Assembly: GCF_001500125.1 (NCBI RefSeq) | Contig: NZ_LQIV01000045.1 | Location: forward strand, 1-64,000 | DNA length: 64,000 nucleotides | Reading direction: 5' to 3' | Origin: Mycobacterium sp. IS-1742 | GTDB lineage: Bacteria > Actinomycetota > Actinomycetes > Mycobacteriales > Mycobacteriaceae | Shown here: piece by piece, positions 28,101 through 35,926 of the stretch | How the letters are laid out: the number at the start of each line of letters is the position of its first letter | Position numbering within the stretch: the first letter of the stretch is position 1 | Program-made: the position numbers and the translations under genes | The notes under the pieces: generated by a model | What the model was told of the DNA's origin: nothing | Seen by the model: only the letters and a program-made list of their open reading frames with translations | Databases searched by the model: none

Positions 28101-29520
28101 CGACCGATGCCGCCAGCGCATCGTCGGGCGAATCGCCGACGCCGTGCAGGTGGTCGAATCCCTGTGCGAGAGAACGCCATCCGTCGTCGGCGATGGACAC
28201 CACGCGTGGTCTGGTGCGACGGGCCTCCGCCACCACCGCCGCAGCGTAGGGGTCACGAACGCGACTGACGAGGACCTCGCCGTCCGTCCCGCCGTCCGGG
28301 ACCTCGGACATGGGATGCCAACCGTCACTCAATGTGCCGTCGGCCAGCGCCGTGCGCGCGGCCTGCCATGCCCGGCTGCGGCCGGAGTTGGTCAGCCCGC
28401 GCACCCGACTGACCATGAGCTCGTCGGTGTGCAGCGCCCTCGGATCGATCACCACGGTGTCGATGCGGTCGAGGGTGCGCAGCGCGCGGGGGTGCAGCAC
28501 CAGGCCGCCGTGTTGCGCGGTGAATCCCCGGCTCAGTGCGCAGGCGAACGCCTCCCGGGTGGTGCGCAGTGCCTTGGGCGCCGCCACGACGGCCGCTTCG
28601 CCCGCCGCCGCGAGGCTGCCCGACAGGACGCCGAGTGCCAGCCCCGCGCCGGCGCCGACCGCTGCCGCCCGGTCGGCATACCGCTCCGGAGCACCCTCGG
28701 GCGGCGAGACCCGCGTGGTGGGCGGGCGGTCGTCGGAGGCGTGCCGGGCCAGCGCAGGTTCGTGACGGCGCCACGCCGCCCGATCGTTCCACGCCTCGGC
28801 GGCGAGCATGGTGCGCTGGGCGGCTTCGGCCGCCGCCGAGACGGGCGAGACCGCCAGCGTCGCCATGGTGGCGTGGGCGAAGGCGAACAGCAGGTCCGTG
28901 CCGTCGGGGCCGAGCCTGCCCTCGAGCTGCCTGCGCAGCCGGGGCATGTGGTCGACGAGGGTCGGCACGGCGGAGACGACATCGGGCAGTCCGCGCAACC
29001 GCAGTGCGGTCGCGGTCACCGACAGGCCGAGCCCCGCCGCGGCGAACGCCGCGCCGGCGGTGCGCGCCGCGAGGACCGCATCGTCGCCGGGGAGGTTCAT
29101 CGGTCGGGTCCGGCGTGCTCCGGCACCGGCGGCCCGCTCGGCGTCGTCGACGGTGCGCAGCACCTGGGGCAGGGACGGGCCGTCGTCGTCCACGGTGACG
29201 ACGACGCGCGCGACGGTGGTGTTGAGAGCGACCGATCGCACACCCGGTAGATCCTCGACCGCCCGAACCACCTCGGTGGCCACCGCGTCGCCGTGCTCGC
29301 GGCCGAGGCCGCGCACCTCCACCCAGCAGCGGTCCCCGGCGGCCTGGCAGCGCCGCGCCGTGGGCCCCCCGAGCGCCTCGAGTGCGACGGCGGCGGTGGT
29401 GCGGACCACCGTCTCGGCGGCACGCAGAGGCGCGGTCAACATCCCGATGCCGATGGGTCTGGGCACCCTCAGCCGGTACCCGGCCAACACCCCCGCCACA
29501 CGCACGCGCGATAGGAACAT
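25111..29520 (-). CDS. Large P-type cation-transporting ATPase, CtpH/CtpI-like
   Basis: About 1469 residues, much longer than ordinary P2 ATPases because of a roughly 600-residue N-terminal extension, as in mycobacterial CtpH and CtpI. Near the N-terminus a region like a metal-associated fold occurs (WVEVRGLGREHG and VRSVALNTTVARVVVTVDD). The core has TGES in the actuator, the membrane PEGLPL motif of helix 4 (Ca2+-type P2 pumps), the phosphorylation site DKTGTLSENR, KGAPE in the nucleotide domain and GDGANDAAAIRAA. The transported ion is not known. Starts at 29520 (MFLSRV) or 29442 (MLTAPL) are both possible. The gene separates lrpA from lat. Confidence 0.88.
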   Translation of the reverse strand: MFLSRVRVAGVLAGYRLRVPRPIGIGMLTAPLRAAETVVRTTAAVALEALGGPTARRCQAAGDRCWVEVRGLGREHGDAVATEVVRAVEDLPGVRSVALNTTVARVVVTVDDDGPSLPQVLRTVDDAERAAGAGARRTRPMNLPGDDAVLAARTAGAAFAAAGLGLSVTATALRLRGLPDVVSAVPTLVDHMPRLRRQLEGRLGPDGTDLLFAFAHATMATLAVSPVSAAAEAAQRTMLAAEAWNDRAAWRRHEPALARHASDDRPPTTRVSPPEGAPERYADRAAAVGAGAGLALGVLSGSLAAAGEAAVVAAPKALRTTREAFACALSRGFTAQHGGLVLHPRALRTLDRIDTVVIDPRALHTDELMVSRVRGLTNSGRSRAWQAARTALADGTLSDGWHPMSEVPDGGTDGEVLVSRVRDPYAAAVVAEARRTRPRVVSIADDGWRSLAQGFDHLHGVGDSPDDALAASVAAAKEDGATVLLITTADMTTPHAADVTVGVLREGRPPPWSADLLVDDLTGAWRVLHALPAARAASDKGVELSLSSSAVGTLMLIPGVPGRGPVPIHAGAMAGLLSGAASGRRVFRDPLPRAEPGHDWHALRADEVAHLLPRREDTSDRDSPTIGPEAVVGAVHYVRDFVGEVRANLADPLTPILVTGAMASALLGSPFDAALVGGVLLGNAALSAEQQLHAERILRRLLAVQDPPARRRLGDDEADGDEEVPATRLRPGDVIDVRSGEVVPADVRLTEAVNLEVDESSLTGESLPVAKETDPAPGAPLAERSCMLYAGSTVVAGSGLGIVTAVGAASEMQRAMAMTPSKSREIGLQAQLRRITGRALPWSLGGGALVGLLSALRRTPLRDSAASAVGVMVAAVPEGLPLVATLAQLAAARRLSGESVLIRNPHSVEALARVAVVCFDKTGTLSENRLQVKALRPVEGHSAFDVLTKAAGTIVVRNGRRTEHATDDAILRALVAEAPDTGTREPDAVLPFQSGRPYAAALTGNRLTIKGAPERITAALAEEHGDDNAALSSLLDEMTAQGLRVLAVAECDITDRDARRAVKDPERLEQLCARNLRPVGVVGLADTLRPSARDLLQALDDKGIGVRLITGDHPVTAAVVAGDLGLDVTPDDVVTGDEWENMSADERATAVAERAVFARMTPEHKVDVVQVLEDSGVVTAMVGDGANDAAAIRAASVGIGVAAAGSDPARTAADVMLLDGRIEALLDAIDEGNQLWRRVQSAVSVLLGGNAGEVCFALISSLLIGRSVLNARQMLLVNMLTDALPAAALAVSPQADNGAADRDEAAMWRAIGIRGAATTAGATAAWLMASVTGTPRRAATAALIGLVSTQMLQTLLDSHGPLVVATNVATFAAMIGIISTPVISQVFGCTPVGPFGWGEAFVAAAGATAISAIAPALLQRLTGVPSVVLDDDDPGADEDGVDLAQGRGEHVGGAAEQRILATASYEGGK

Positions 29521-29557
29521 ATGGCTCAACCCGCACAATCAACAGGAAAATATCCGA

Positions 29558-29563
29558 TAGACT
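29558..29563 (+). promoter_or_regulatory. Probable -10 element of a leaderless lat transcript
   Basis: TAGACT fits the mycobacterial TANNNT -10 consensus and ends 6 nt before the A of the lat ATG at 29570, the spacing that yields leaderless mRNA. No ribosome binding site is seen. The surrounding 29540-29560 is AT-rich. No convincing -35 is visible. Confidence 0.5.
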
Positions 29564-29569
29564 GCGGCT

Positions 29570-30892
29570 ATGACCGATATGTTGACACGTTCGGACGTCG
29601 CGGTGACACCCGCCCGGGTGCACGACGTGTTGGCCCGCAGCATCCTCGCCGACGGCCTCGACCTCGTGCTCGACCTCGACCGGTCCGCGGGCTCGTATCT
29701 GGTCGACGCCCGCACCGGTGAGCGCTACCTCGACATGTTCACCTTCTTCGCGTCGTCGGCCCTCGGCATGAACCATCCCGCCCTCGCGGCCGATGACGGG
29801 TTCCGCGCCGAACTCGCGCAGGCGGCCGTGAACAAACCGAGCAACTCCGACGTCTACTCGGTGCCGATGGCGCGATTCGTCGACACCTTCGCCCGGGTGC
29901 TCGGTGACCCGGCGCTGCCCCATCTGTTCTTCGTCGACGGCGGGGCGCTCGCGGTGGAGAACGCGCTGAAGGTCGCCTTCGACTGGAAGAGCCGGCTCAA
30001 CGAGTCCGGCGGACTCGACCCGGCTCTCGGCACGCGCGTGATGCACCTGCGCGGTGCGTTCCACGGACGCAGCGGCTACACCCTGTCCCTGACCAACACC
30101 GACCCCAACAAGGTGGCGCGGTTCCCGAAGTTCGACTGGCCGCGCATCGACGCGCCGTTCATCCGGCCGGGGGCCGATGTGGCGGCGCTCGAAGCGGAGT
30201 CGCTGCGCCAGGCGCGTGCCGCGTTCGAGGCGTACCCGCACGACATCGCGTGCTTCATCGCCGAACCGATCCAGGGCGAAGGCGGCGACCGGCACTTCCG
30301 GCCGGAGTTCTTCGGCGCGATGCGCGCGCTGTGCGACGAGTTCGACGCCCTGCTGATCGTCGACGAGGTGCAGACCGGCTGCGGGATCACCGGCACGCCA
30401 TGGGCGTACCAGCAGTTGGGCATCACCCCCGACGTGGTGGCCTTCGGCAAGAAGACCCAGGTGTGCGGGGTGATGGCCGGGCGGCGCGTCGACGAGGTCG
30501 CCGACAACGTGTTCGCCGTGAGCTCACGGATCAACTCCACCTGGGGCGGCAATCTCGCCGACATGGTGCGGGCGCGGCGCATCCTCGAGGTGATCGAGGC
30601 GGACGGCCTGCTGGCGCGGGCCGCACACGCGGGCGGCTACCTGCGGGCCCGGCTGGACGAACTCGCCGTCGCATTCCCCGGGGTGGTTCGCGATGTGCGG
30701 GGCGCAGGGTTGATGTGCGCGTTCAGCCTGCCGACGCAGGCGCAGCGCGACGCGCTGATCCGCCGGCTGTGGGAACGGCGGGTCATCATGCTGGCGAGCG
30801 GGGTGGATTCGGTGCGGTTCCGTCCGGCGTTGACCGTGTCGAGGGAGGAACTCGACGCCGCGGTGGATGCGGTGCGGGAGGCCTTGCGCTGA
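29570..30892 (+). CDS. lat: L-lysine 6-transaminase (lysine epsilon-aminotransferase)
   Basis: A 440-residue class III PLP aminotransferase that converts lysine and 2-oxoglutarate to piperideine-6-carboxylate and glutamate; Pcd then oxidises the product. Seen: HLRGAFHGRSGYTLSLTNTDP, AEPIQGEGGD, the cofactor Asp in LLIVDEVQTGCG and the Schiff-base lysine in AFGKKTQVCG. Length and sequence resemble M. tuberculosis Rv3290c. A leaderless promoter is suggested. The 3' 107 bp overlap the opposing nuclease gene. Confidence 0.95.
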   Translation: MTDMLTRSDVAVTPARVHDVLARSILADGLDLVLDLDRSAGSYLVDARTGERYLDMFTFFASSALGMNHPALAADDGFRAELAQAAVNKPSNSDVYSVPMARFVDTFARVLGDPALPHLFFVDGGALAVENALKVAFDWKSRLNESGGLDPALGTRVMHLRGAFHGRSGYTLSLTNTDPNKVARFPKFDWPRIDAPFIRPGADVAALEAESLRQARAAFEAYPHDIACFIAEPIQGEGGDRHFRPEFFGAMRALCDEFDALLIVDEVQTGCGITGTPWAYQQLGITPDVVAFGKKTQVCGVMAGRRVDEVADNVFAVSSRINSTWGGNLADMVRARRILEVIEADGLLARAAHAGGYLRARLDELAVAFPGVVRDVRGAGLMCAFSLPTQAQRDALIRRLWERRVIMLASGVDSVRFRPALTVSREELDAAVDAVREALR

Positions 30893-31442
30893 CATCGGTG
30901 TGCTCGGTGAGCCGACGGATCGTCGAACGGAGCCTGCGCAACTCCTGCCGGCCGACCAGCTCGCACCCGTGACGCTCGGCCAGTTTGCGCGCAGCAGGGG
31001 TGAATTCGTTGTTGGTGACGACCATGGTGCGCGTGCAGTCCTGCATCGGCGCACCGGCGACCACCTCCTGGACCGCACTGGTGCCGACGGGACGCGACTG
31101 GCGTTTGCACTGGACGGCCACCCGGTGGGGACGCCGGCCGAGGACGAGGTCGACGCCCCAGTCGCCGGTCAGCGGGGTCATGATCACCGGCACCCCGCAC
31201 GAGCGGGCGATGTGTGCGATGTGGTCCTCGAACTCGGTGCCCGACATCTGGTCCTCGACCGCCGCCGACGCGGTGGCTCCCGAGAGGGCGCCGAGGAGGA
31301 AACGGGGCCCGGCGGCGACGAGGACCGGCACCGCCACGGCGGTCACCGGGACGAGCAGGACGGGCCAACCGAGCAGCGAGGCGACCAGACCTGACGCGAC
31401 ACCCAGCGCCGCGTAGATCTTGAGGCGACTGGTGCGGGACAC
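30786..31442 (-). CDS. Membrane-anchored Mrr-like restriction endonuclease fold protein
   Basis: 218 residues from GTG 31442. Two adjacent hydrophobic segments (about 8-50, including GWPVLLVPVTAVAVPVLVAAG) are followed by an Mrr/RecB-like nuclease domain with GDWGVDLVL and VAVQCKRQ (the D-x(n)-Q-x-K catalytic motif) and a C-terminal Pro/Arg tail. The Mrr_cat fold cleaves DNA, often methylated; here membrane attachment suggests action on incoming DNA, which is inference. The last 35 residues lie antisense to the lat 3' end and look non-conserved. Confidence 0.75.
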   Translation of the reverse strand: MSRTSRLKIYAALGVASGLVASLLGWPVLLVPVTAVAVPVLVAAGPRFLLGALSGATASAAVEDQMSGTEFEDHIAHIARSCGVPVIMTPLTGDWGVDLVLGRRPHRVAVQCKRQSRPVGTSAVQEVVAGAPMQDCTRTMVVTNNEFTPAARKLAERHGCELVGRQELRRLRSTIRRLTEHTDVSARPPAPHPPRRRVPPSTRSTPDGTAPNPPRSPA

Positions 31443-31565
31443 GGCGGGATCGTACGGCGGCCCGCCGACGTGTCGCCGACGACACAGCGACGCGAAGGTT
31501 TACCGCTCGCTCACCTGGGGGAACATCCACGATTGTCAGTGTCGGCGAAGTCCGGTGGGTGCAGG

Positions 31566-31931
31566 GTGTATCAGAGTCCGCACGATGTGCGCGAGGTCGC
31601 GGGTCTACGCCACGTGGTGCGCTCCACGGTCGCCTTCGCGTGTCTGGGCGGCGCCTTCCTCGCCGTCGCCGCCGTATGGGTGAGCACCTGCGGAGGGTCG
31701 GTGGCCGACGCCCTGGCCTGTGGTGCACCGCAGCGCACGCTGCTCGCCCTTGGGGCGCCGGTCATCCTGCTGGGCGGCGCGGTGCGGTCGTTCGCACGCG
31801 CGGTGCAGCAGGACAGGCGCACCGAGAGCTGGTGGGCATGGCACGCGTCCGGGTTCGTCCTCTTGGCGTTGATGGTGCTGGTGGCGGCGACCGGTGCGCC
31901 GGTGCTCGCCGGCCCGGCGGTCCTCGGCTGA
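31566..31931 (+). CDS. Small membrane protein, unknown function
   Basis: About 121 residues from a GTG at 31566 (MYQSPHDVREVAGL), with three hydrophobic segments around residues 20-38, 50-65 and 93-112. I do not recognise the family. Upstream, GGTTT (31497-31501), 16 nt, then GGGGAA resembles a weakened SigF promoter, which would fit the stress genes beside it. The frame is open for another 96 nt upstream, but that part has no good start. Confidence 0.5.
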   Translation: MYQSPHDVREVAGLRHVVRSTVAFACLGGAFLAVAAVWVSTCGGSVADALACGAPQRTLLALGAPVILLGGAVRSFARAVQQDRRTESWWAWHASGFVLLALMVLVAATGAPVLAGPAVLG

Positions 31932-31956
31932 GGGCAACGCCCCGACCACGACGTTC

Positions 31957-31982
31957 GTTTCGCCGCAATGGTCTTCGGGTAG
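31957..31982 (+). promoter_or_regulatory. SigF-type promoter upstream of usfY
   Basis: GTTT (31957-31960), 16-nt spacer, GGGTAG (31977-31982), matching the mycobacterial SigF consensus GTTT-N15-17-GGGTA(T/A). It lies 28 bp before the usfY-like start codon. Confidence 0.75.
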
Positions 31983-32010
31983 GTGTAGTGGTGCTGAAGG
32001 AGGATTACCC

Positions 32011-32319
32011 ATGAAGAGTCCAGACGATCCCGTCGACCACGCACGGACGACCCGTCCGCATGCCGGTGAGACGATGAAGGACACCAAGAACATGCCTGCG
32101 CTGGTTCTTCTCGGGCTGGCGCTGGTGTCGTTCGTGGCCGCCCTGGCCGCGCACGCCACCTCCAACCACACCGTCGGCGTGGTGTTCGGTTGCATCTCGG
32201 CCGTGGTGTTCGTGGTGGCCGGCGCGTGGTTGCTGATCGAGCATCGCCGCGTCAAGGGCATCGAAGAGCGTTGGTATGCGGAGCATCCCGAAGTCCAGCG
32301 TCAACGGCCGTCGCGCTGA
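32011..32319 (+). CDS. usfY: UsfY-like membrane protein
   Basis: A 102-residue protein with an N-terminal DPVDHARTTRPHAGE segment, two membrane helices (about 28-48 and 55-76) and a C-terminal EHRRVKGIEERWYAEHPEVQRQR. These features match UsfY, encoded in M. tuberculosis directly upstream of usfX-sigF; function unknown. Here it lies about 16 kb from usfX. Start ATG 32011 has a near-perfect ribosome site AAGGAGG. A SigF promoter precedes it and a strong terminator follows. Confidence 0.8.
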   Translation: MKSPDDPVDHARTTRPHAGETMKDTKNMPALVLLGLALVSFVAALAAHATSNHTVGVVFGCISAVVFVVAGAWLLIEHRRVKGIEERWYAEHPEVQRQRPSR

Positions 32320-32337
32320 CGCAGTCTCCGAGACACG

Positions 32338-32369
32338 AAAAAGGCCCAGCCGATCGGCTGGGCCTTTTT
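32338..32369. terminator. Bidirectional intrinsic terminator
   Basis: Stem GGCCCAGCCG-AT-CGGCTGGGCC (32343-32364) flanked by AAAAA on the left and TTTTT on the right, so it ends transcripts from both the usfY-like gene (plus) and the csbD-like gene (minus). Confidence 0.95.
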
Positions 32370-32380
32370 CGTAGCTCGAG

Positions 32381-32617
32381 TTACTGCTCGCTCTTCTGAC
32401 GCTCCTCGGCGGCCTTCGCGCCGCCGCGGGCCGACTCGGCCTCGGCTTCCTTGCGGGCCGCATCCTGCTGAGCGTCGGCCTTGTCCTGCTGGGCCTTGCC
32501 CTCGCGGACCATGTCGTCGCGGCCGGTGACCGTGCCGACACCTTCCTTGGCCTTGCCCTTGACGTCCTCGACGACGCCCTTGATGCCTTCTTCGGGTCCA
32601 CTGTTCTTCTCGGTCAT
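32381..32617 (-). CDS. CsbD-family stress protein
   Basis: A 78-residue, highly charged, Gln/Lys/Glu-rich protein. The CsbD signature is seen in GIKGVVEDVKGKAKEGVGTVTGRDDMVREGKAQQDKADAQ. CsbD proteins are general stress proteins (SigB regulon in Bacillus) without known biochemistry. Start ATG 32617 follows AAAGGTGAGT; a GTG two codons earlier is less likely. A SigF-like promoter with one mismatch precedes it. Shares a terminator with usfY. Confidence 0.9.
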   Translation of the reverse strand: MTEKNSGPEEGIKGVVEDVKGKAKEGVGTVTGRDDMVREGKAQQDKADAQQDAARKEAEAESARGGAKAAEERQKSEQ

Positions 32618-32654
32618 ACTCACCTTTCGCCTAGATCGAACACGTGCTCAGAGG

Positions 32655-32679
32655 GTGCCCGATCTCAGCGGCACTAAAC
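32655..32679 (-). promoter_or_regulatory. Weaker SigF-like promoter for the csbD-like gene
   Basis: On the minus strand GTTT (32679-32676), 15-nt spacer, GGGCAC (32660-32655). One mismatch from GGGTAC. It lies 38 bp upstream of the csbD start codon. Confidence 0.45.
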
Positions 32680-32692
32680 GGCCTCGCAACGG

Positions 32693-33550
32693 TCACCCCG
32701 GCAGCGTCTCCCCGCCGATCGGGGCGAGCACCTCGCCGCTGTAGTACGACGACAGCCGACCTGCGGCGAAGAACACGTACGACGGTGCGATCTCGTCGGG
32801 CTGGGCCGCACGGCCCATCGGCGTCTGCGCTCCGAAGTTCTCGGTCTTCTCGACATCCATCGTGGCGGGGATGAGCGGGGTCCACACCGGACCGGGCGCG
32901 ACGCAGTTGACGCGGATGTTGCGGTCCGCGAGCGACTGCGCCAGCGAGTAGGTCAGCGCCAGCACCGCACCCTTGGTGGCCGAGTAGTCGATCAGCGTCT
33001 TGTTCCCGCGCAGACCGTTGATCGAACTGGTGTTGATGATCGAGCCGCCGTCGGGAAGGTGTTGCAGCGCAGCCTTGGTGACCCGGAAGAAGCTGTCGAT
33101 GTTGACCGCGAACGTGCGGCGCCACTGGTCGTCGCTGATGTCGGTGAACGATTCGGTCGGGTTCTGGTACGCCACGTTGTTGACGACGATGTCGAGGCCG
33201 CCGAACTCGGCGGCCGTGCGGTCGACGACGGACCGGCACTGCTCGGCGTCGGCCAGGTCGCCGGGCAGCAGCAGGCTTCGGCGCCCGCACTGCTCGACCA
33301 GCTTCGCGGTGTGCTCGGCGTCGGCGTGCTCCTCGAGGTAGGCGATCGCCACGTCGGCGCCCTCCTTGGCGAACGCGACGGCGACGGCGCGGCCGATGCC
33401 GGAGTCACCCCCGGTGATCAGGGCCCGCTTACCGGCCAGCAGGTCGCGGCCGACGTAGTCGCTCATCTCGTCGCGCGGTCGTTCGGACATCTCGGAGGTG
33501 TCGCCGGGGTAGGGGATCACCCCGTCGGGCGTCGGTGCTGATTCAGGCAT
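32693..33550 (-). CDS. GSP39/YhdF-type stress short-chain dehydrogenase
   Basis: A 285-residue SDR with an N-terminal extension (about 40 residues, PYPGDTSEMSERP, then YVGRDLLAGKRALITGG), TGGDSGIG, NNVAYQNP, and catalytic Ser, Tyr and Lys (DYSATKG). The C-terminal YYSGEVLAPIGGE is diagnostic of the group that includes Bacillus general stress protein 39. ATG 33550 is chosen; a GTG at 33568 is possible. Upstream on its strand, GTTT-N14-GGGCTA is a poor SigF match. Divergent from the glycan cluster. Confidence 0.88.
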   Translation of the reverse strand: MPESAPTPDGVIPYPGDTSEMSERPRDEMSDYVGRDLLAGKRALITGGDSGIGRAVAVAFAKEGADVAIAYLEEHADAEHTAKLVEQCGRRSLLLPGDLADAEQCRSVVDRTAAEFGGLDIVVNNVAYQNPTESFTDISDDQWRRTFAVNIDSFFRVTKAALQHLPDGGSIINTSSINGLRGNKTLIDYSATKGAVLALTYSLAQSLADRNIRVNCVAPGPVWTPLIPATMDVEKTENFGAQTPMGRAAQPDEIAPSYVFFAAGRLSSYYSGEVLAPIGGETLPG

Positions 33551-33665
33551 GTGCGCCGGGTAGCCCACCGCGGCGCGGTCAAACGGCCAACGGCACGTTC
33601 ACCGCAGGTGGGATCCACTTCGCGAACACGACGGCCGACGGGAAGCGAAATCTCTAACGTTCGAC

Positions 33666-33690
33666 GTTTACCGACAAGGGGCCCGGGTAC
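33666..33690 (+). promoter_or_regulatory. SigF-type promoter at the head of the glycan cluster
   Basis: GTTT (33666-33669), 15-nt spacer, GGGTAC (33685-33690). It precedes the first glycosyltransferase gene, with the expected transcription start near 33697. Confidence 0.75.
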
Positions 33691-33723
33691 GACCGCCTCA
33701 TGTCCTTCGGGGAGCGCTCCATC

Positions 33724-34665
33724 ATGGCGTGGCATGTCCACGGCTCCTGGATGCAGGCGCTGGTGTCGGGTCGCCATCGCTACCTGATCCCCGTCAACGA
33801 CGCGAAGGACGCCGACGGCCGTGGCTTGCTCGGCCGCGATTGGCCGCGCGCCCGGGAGGTCGCCGTCGACCGCCTGCGCGACCAGCACATCGATCTGGTG
33901 GTGCTGCAGCGCCCCGAGGAGATCGAACTGACCGAGCGGTGGACCGGGCGCCGCCCCGGGGTCGACGTGGCCGCCGTCTTCGTCGAACACAACGCCCCGC
34001 GACCGTTCGCGGTCGACAGTGTCCACCCACTGGCGGACCGCGACGACATCCCCGTCGTCCACGTCACCGACTTCAACCGGCTGATGTGGGACACCGGCAG
34101 GGCGCCGACGCTGGTCGTGAACCACGGCATCGCCGATCCGGGACTGCGCTACACCGGTGACATCGCGGCGGCGGCGACGATGATCAACGAACCGGTGCGG
34201 CGCTGGCGGACCGTCGGCACCGATCTGCTGGCGCCGCTGGGCGCGCGGGTGCCGATCGACGTGTGGGGGATCGGGACCACCGCTCTGGCCGACCGGAACT
34301 GGCCGGGCGTCCGCGCGCAGGGAGACGTCGCCGGCCCGCAGTTGTGGCAGGACGTGGCGCGCCGCCGGGTGTTCCTGCACACGGCGCGCTGGACGTCGCT
34401 CGGGCTCTCGCTGCTGGAGGCGATGTTCCTGGGAATGCCCGTCGTGGCGGTCGCCGCCACGATGGCTCCGCTGGTGGTGCCCACCGAAGCGGGTGTGGTG
34501 AGTGCCGATGTCGAGACGCTGGCATCGGCCCTGGAGAGGTTCGTGTCCGATCCGCCCGCGGCAGGCGCCGCGGGGAAGGCGGCGCGTGATTTCGCGATGG
34601 CGCACTTTTCGCTCGACCGGTTCCTGCGTGACTGGGACCGGTTGATCGACGACTGCTGCGGTTGA
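33724..34665 (+). CDS. GT4-like glycosyltransferase
   Basis: 313 residues beginning MAWHVHGSWMQALVSG, with the HGSW-type N-terminus of bacterial GT4 enzymes. The C-terminal donor domain has HTARWTSLGLSLLEAMFLGMPVVAVAATMAPLV, the E-x7-E-like region. Short for the family (usually 350 or more). The ATG at 33724 is preferred over 33700 because GGGGAG lies 9 nt before it and 33700 is at the predicted transcription start. The next GT4 gene follows after 20 bp. Confidence 0.82.
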   Translation: MAWHVHGSWMQALVSGRHRYLIPVNDAKDADGRGLLGRDWPRAREVAVDRLRDQHIDLVVLQRPEEIELTERWTGRRPGVDVAAVFVEHNAPRPFAVDSVHPLADRDDIPVVHVTDFNRLMWDTGRAPTLVVNHGIADPGLRYTGDIAAAATMINEPVRRWRTVGTDLLAPLGARVPIDVWGIGTTALADRNWPGVRAQGDVAGPQLWQDVARRRVFLHTARWTSLGLSLLEAMFLGMPVVAVAATMAPLVVPTEAGVVSADVETLASALERFVSDPPAAGAAGKAARDFAMAHFSLDRFLRDWDRLIDDCCG

Positions 34666-34685
34666 CGTCGCGGGGAGGGAAGCCG

Positions 34686-35921
34686 ATGAAGATCGCCATG
34701 GTTTCTGAACATGCCAGCCCGCTGGCGGCACTCGGTGGCGTGGACGCCGGCGGTCAGAACGTCCACGTGGCCGAACTGTCGGCCGCGATGGCACGCCGCG
34801 GCCACGACGTCAGCGTCTACACCCGTCGCGACGATCCGGGCCTGCCGGAACGAGTCACCACGCCACAGGGTTACACCGTCGTGCACGTGCCCGCCGGACC
34901 GGCGAGCCGACTGCCCAAGGACGAACTGCTGGTCCACATGGGCCCGTTCGCGCAGTACCTCGACGAGCAGTGGAGTGCCGACCGCCCCGATGTGGCCCAT
35001 GCGCACTTCTGGATGTCGGGCATCGCCACCCAGTTGGCCGCCCGGCATCTCGATCTGCCCGCGGTGCAGACCTTCCACGCCCTCGGTGTGGTGAAACGCC
35101 GCCACCAGGGCGCACGGGACACCAGCCCCGAGGACCGGCTCAGGCTGGAGGCGATGGTGGCCCGCACCGCCACGTGGGTGGCCGCCACGTGCACCGACGA
35201 GGTGTTCGAGCTCATGCGGCTCGGCCGGTCACGCAACCGGATCTCGGTGGTGCCGTGCGGGGTCGACCTCGACCTGTTCACCCCGGACGGTCCGCGTGCC
35301 GAACGCGGCGCGCGGCACCGCATCGTCAGTGTCGGAAGGTTCGTGCCGCGCAAGGGTTTCGACGTGGTGGTGCGCGCGTTGCCGGCGATACCCGACACCG
35401 AACTCGTTCTGGTCGGCGGGCCCGACCGCAGCGAAGTGGAGGCGGATCCCGAGGCCCGCCGGCTGCGTGAACTCGCCGAGCGCCTCGGTGTCAGCGACAG
35501 AGTGGTCTTCCAGGGTGCGGTGGCGCGAGCGGACATGCCCGCCCTGCTGCGCTCGGCCGACGTGGTCGCCTGCACCCCGTGGTACGAACCGTTCGGCATC
35601 GTTCCGCTGGAGGCGATGGCGTGCGGTGTGCCCGTGGTGGCCGCCGCGGTCGGCGGGATGCTCGACACCGTCGTCCACGACGTCACCGGGCGACTGGTCA
35701 CCCCGAAACGCCCGGGGGAGGTCGCCGACGCGATCAACACCCTGCTACACGACGAGTTCCTCAGGCAGAGCCTGGGCGCGGCGGGGCGCGACCGTGCCAG
35801 GGCCCGGTACTCGTGGGACCGGATCGCCGCGGACACCCTGCGCATCTACGACCGGCTGGTGCCCGCCGCCTATCCGCCCCAGGTTCCCAAGACGTCCGCG
35901 ACGACCGCGTCATCGGTATGA
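34686..35921 (+). CDS. GT4 glycosyltransferase (MshA/sucrose-phosphate-synthase-like)
   Basis: 411 residues, GT-B fold. N-terminal GGVDAGGQNVHVAELSAAM resembles the acceptor-domain loop of MshA and sucrose phosphate synthases. C-terminal domain: SVGRFVPRKGFD, then WYEPFGIVPLEAMACGVPVVAAAVGG, with the E-x7-E donor-binding glutamates (EPFGIVPLE). It is a retaining transferase by family; donor unknown. Start ATG 34686 has GGGAGGGAAG. It converges with a GT2 gene, 5 bp between stops. Confidence 0.88.
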   Translation: MKIAMVSEHASPLAALGGVDAGGQNVHVAELSAAMARRGHDVSVYTRRDDPGLPERVTTPQGYTVVHVPAGPASRLPKDELLVHMGPFAQYLDEQWSADRPDVAHAHFWMSGIATQLAARHLDLPAVQTFHALGVVKRRHQGARDTSPEDRLRLEAMVARTATWVAATCTDEVFELMRLGRSRNRISVVPCGVDLDLFTPDGPRAERGARHRIVSVGRFVPRKGFDVVVRALPAIPDTELVLVGGPDRSEVEADPEARRLRELAERLGVSDRVVFQGAVARADMPALLRSADVVACTPWYEPFGIVPLEAMACGVPVVAAAVGGMLDTVVHDVTGRLVTPKRPGEVADAINTLLHDEFLRQSLGAAGRDRARARYSWDRIAADTLRIYDRLVPAAYPPQVPKTSATTASSV

Positions 35922-35926
35922 GGGCG

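Noticed and set aside
33555..33560. GGGTAG as a SigF -10 on the plus strand
   Set aside because: No GTTT 15-17 nt upstream.
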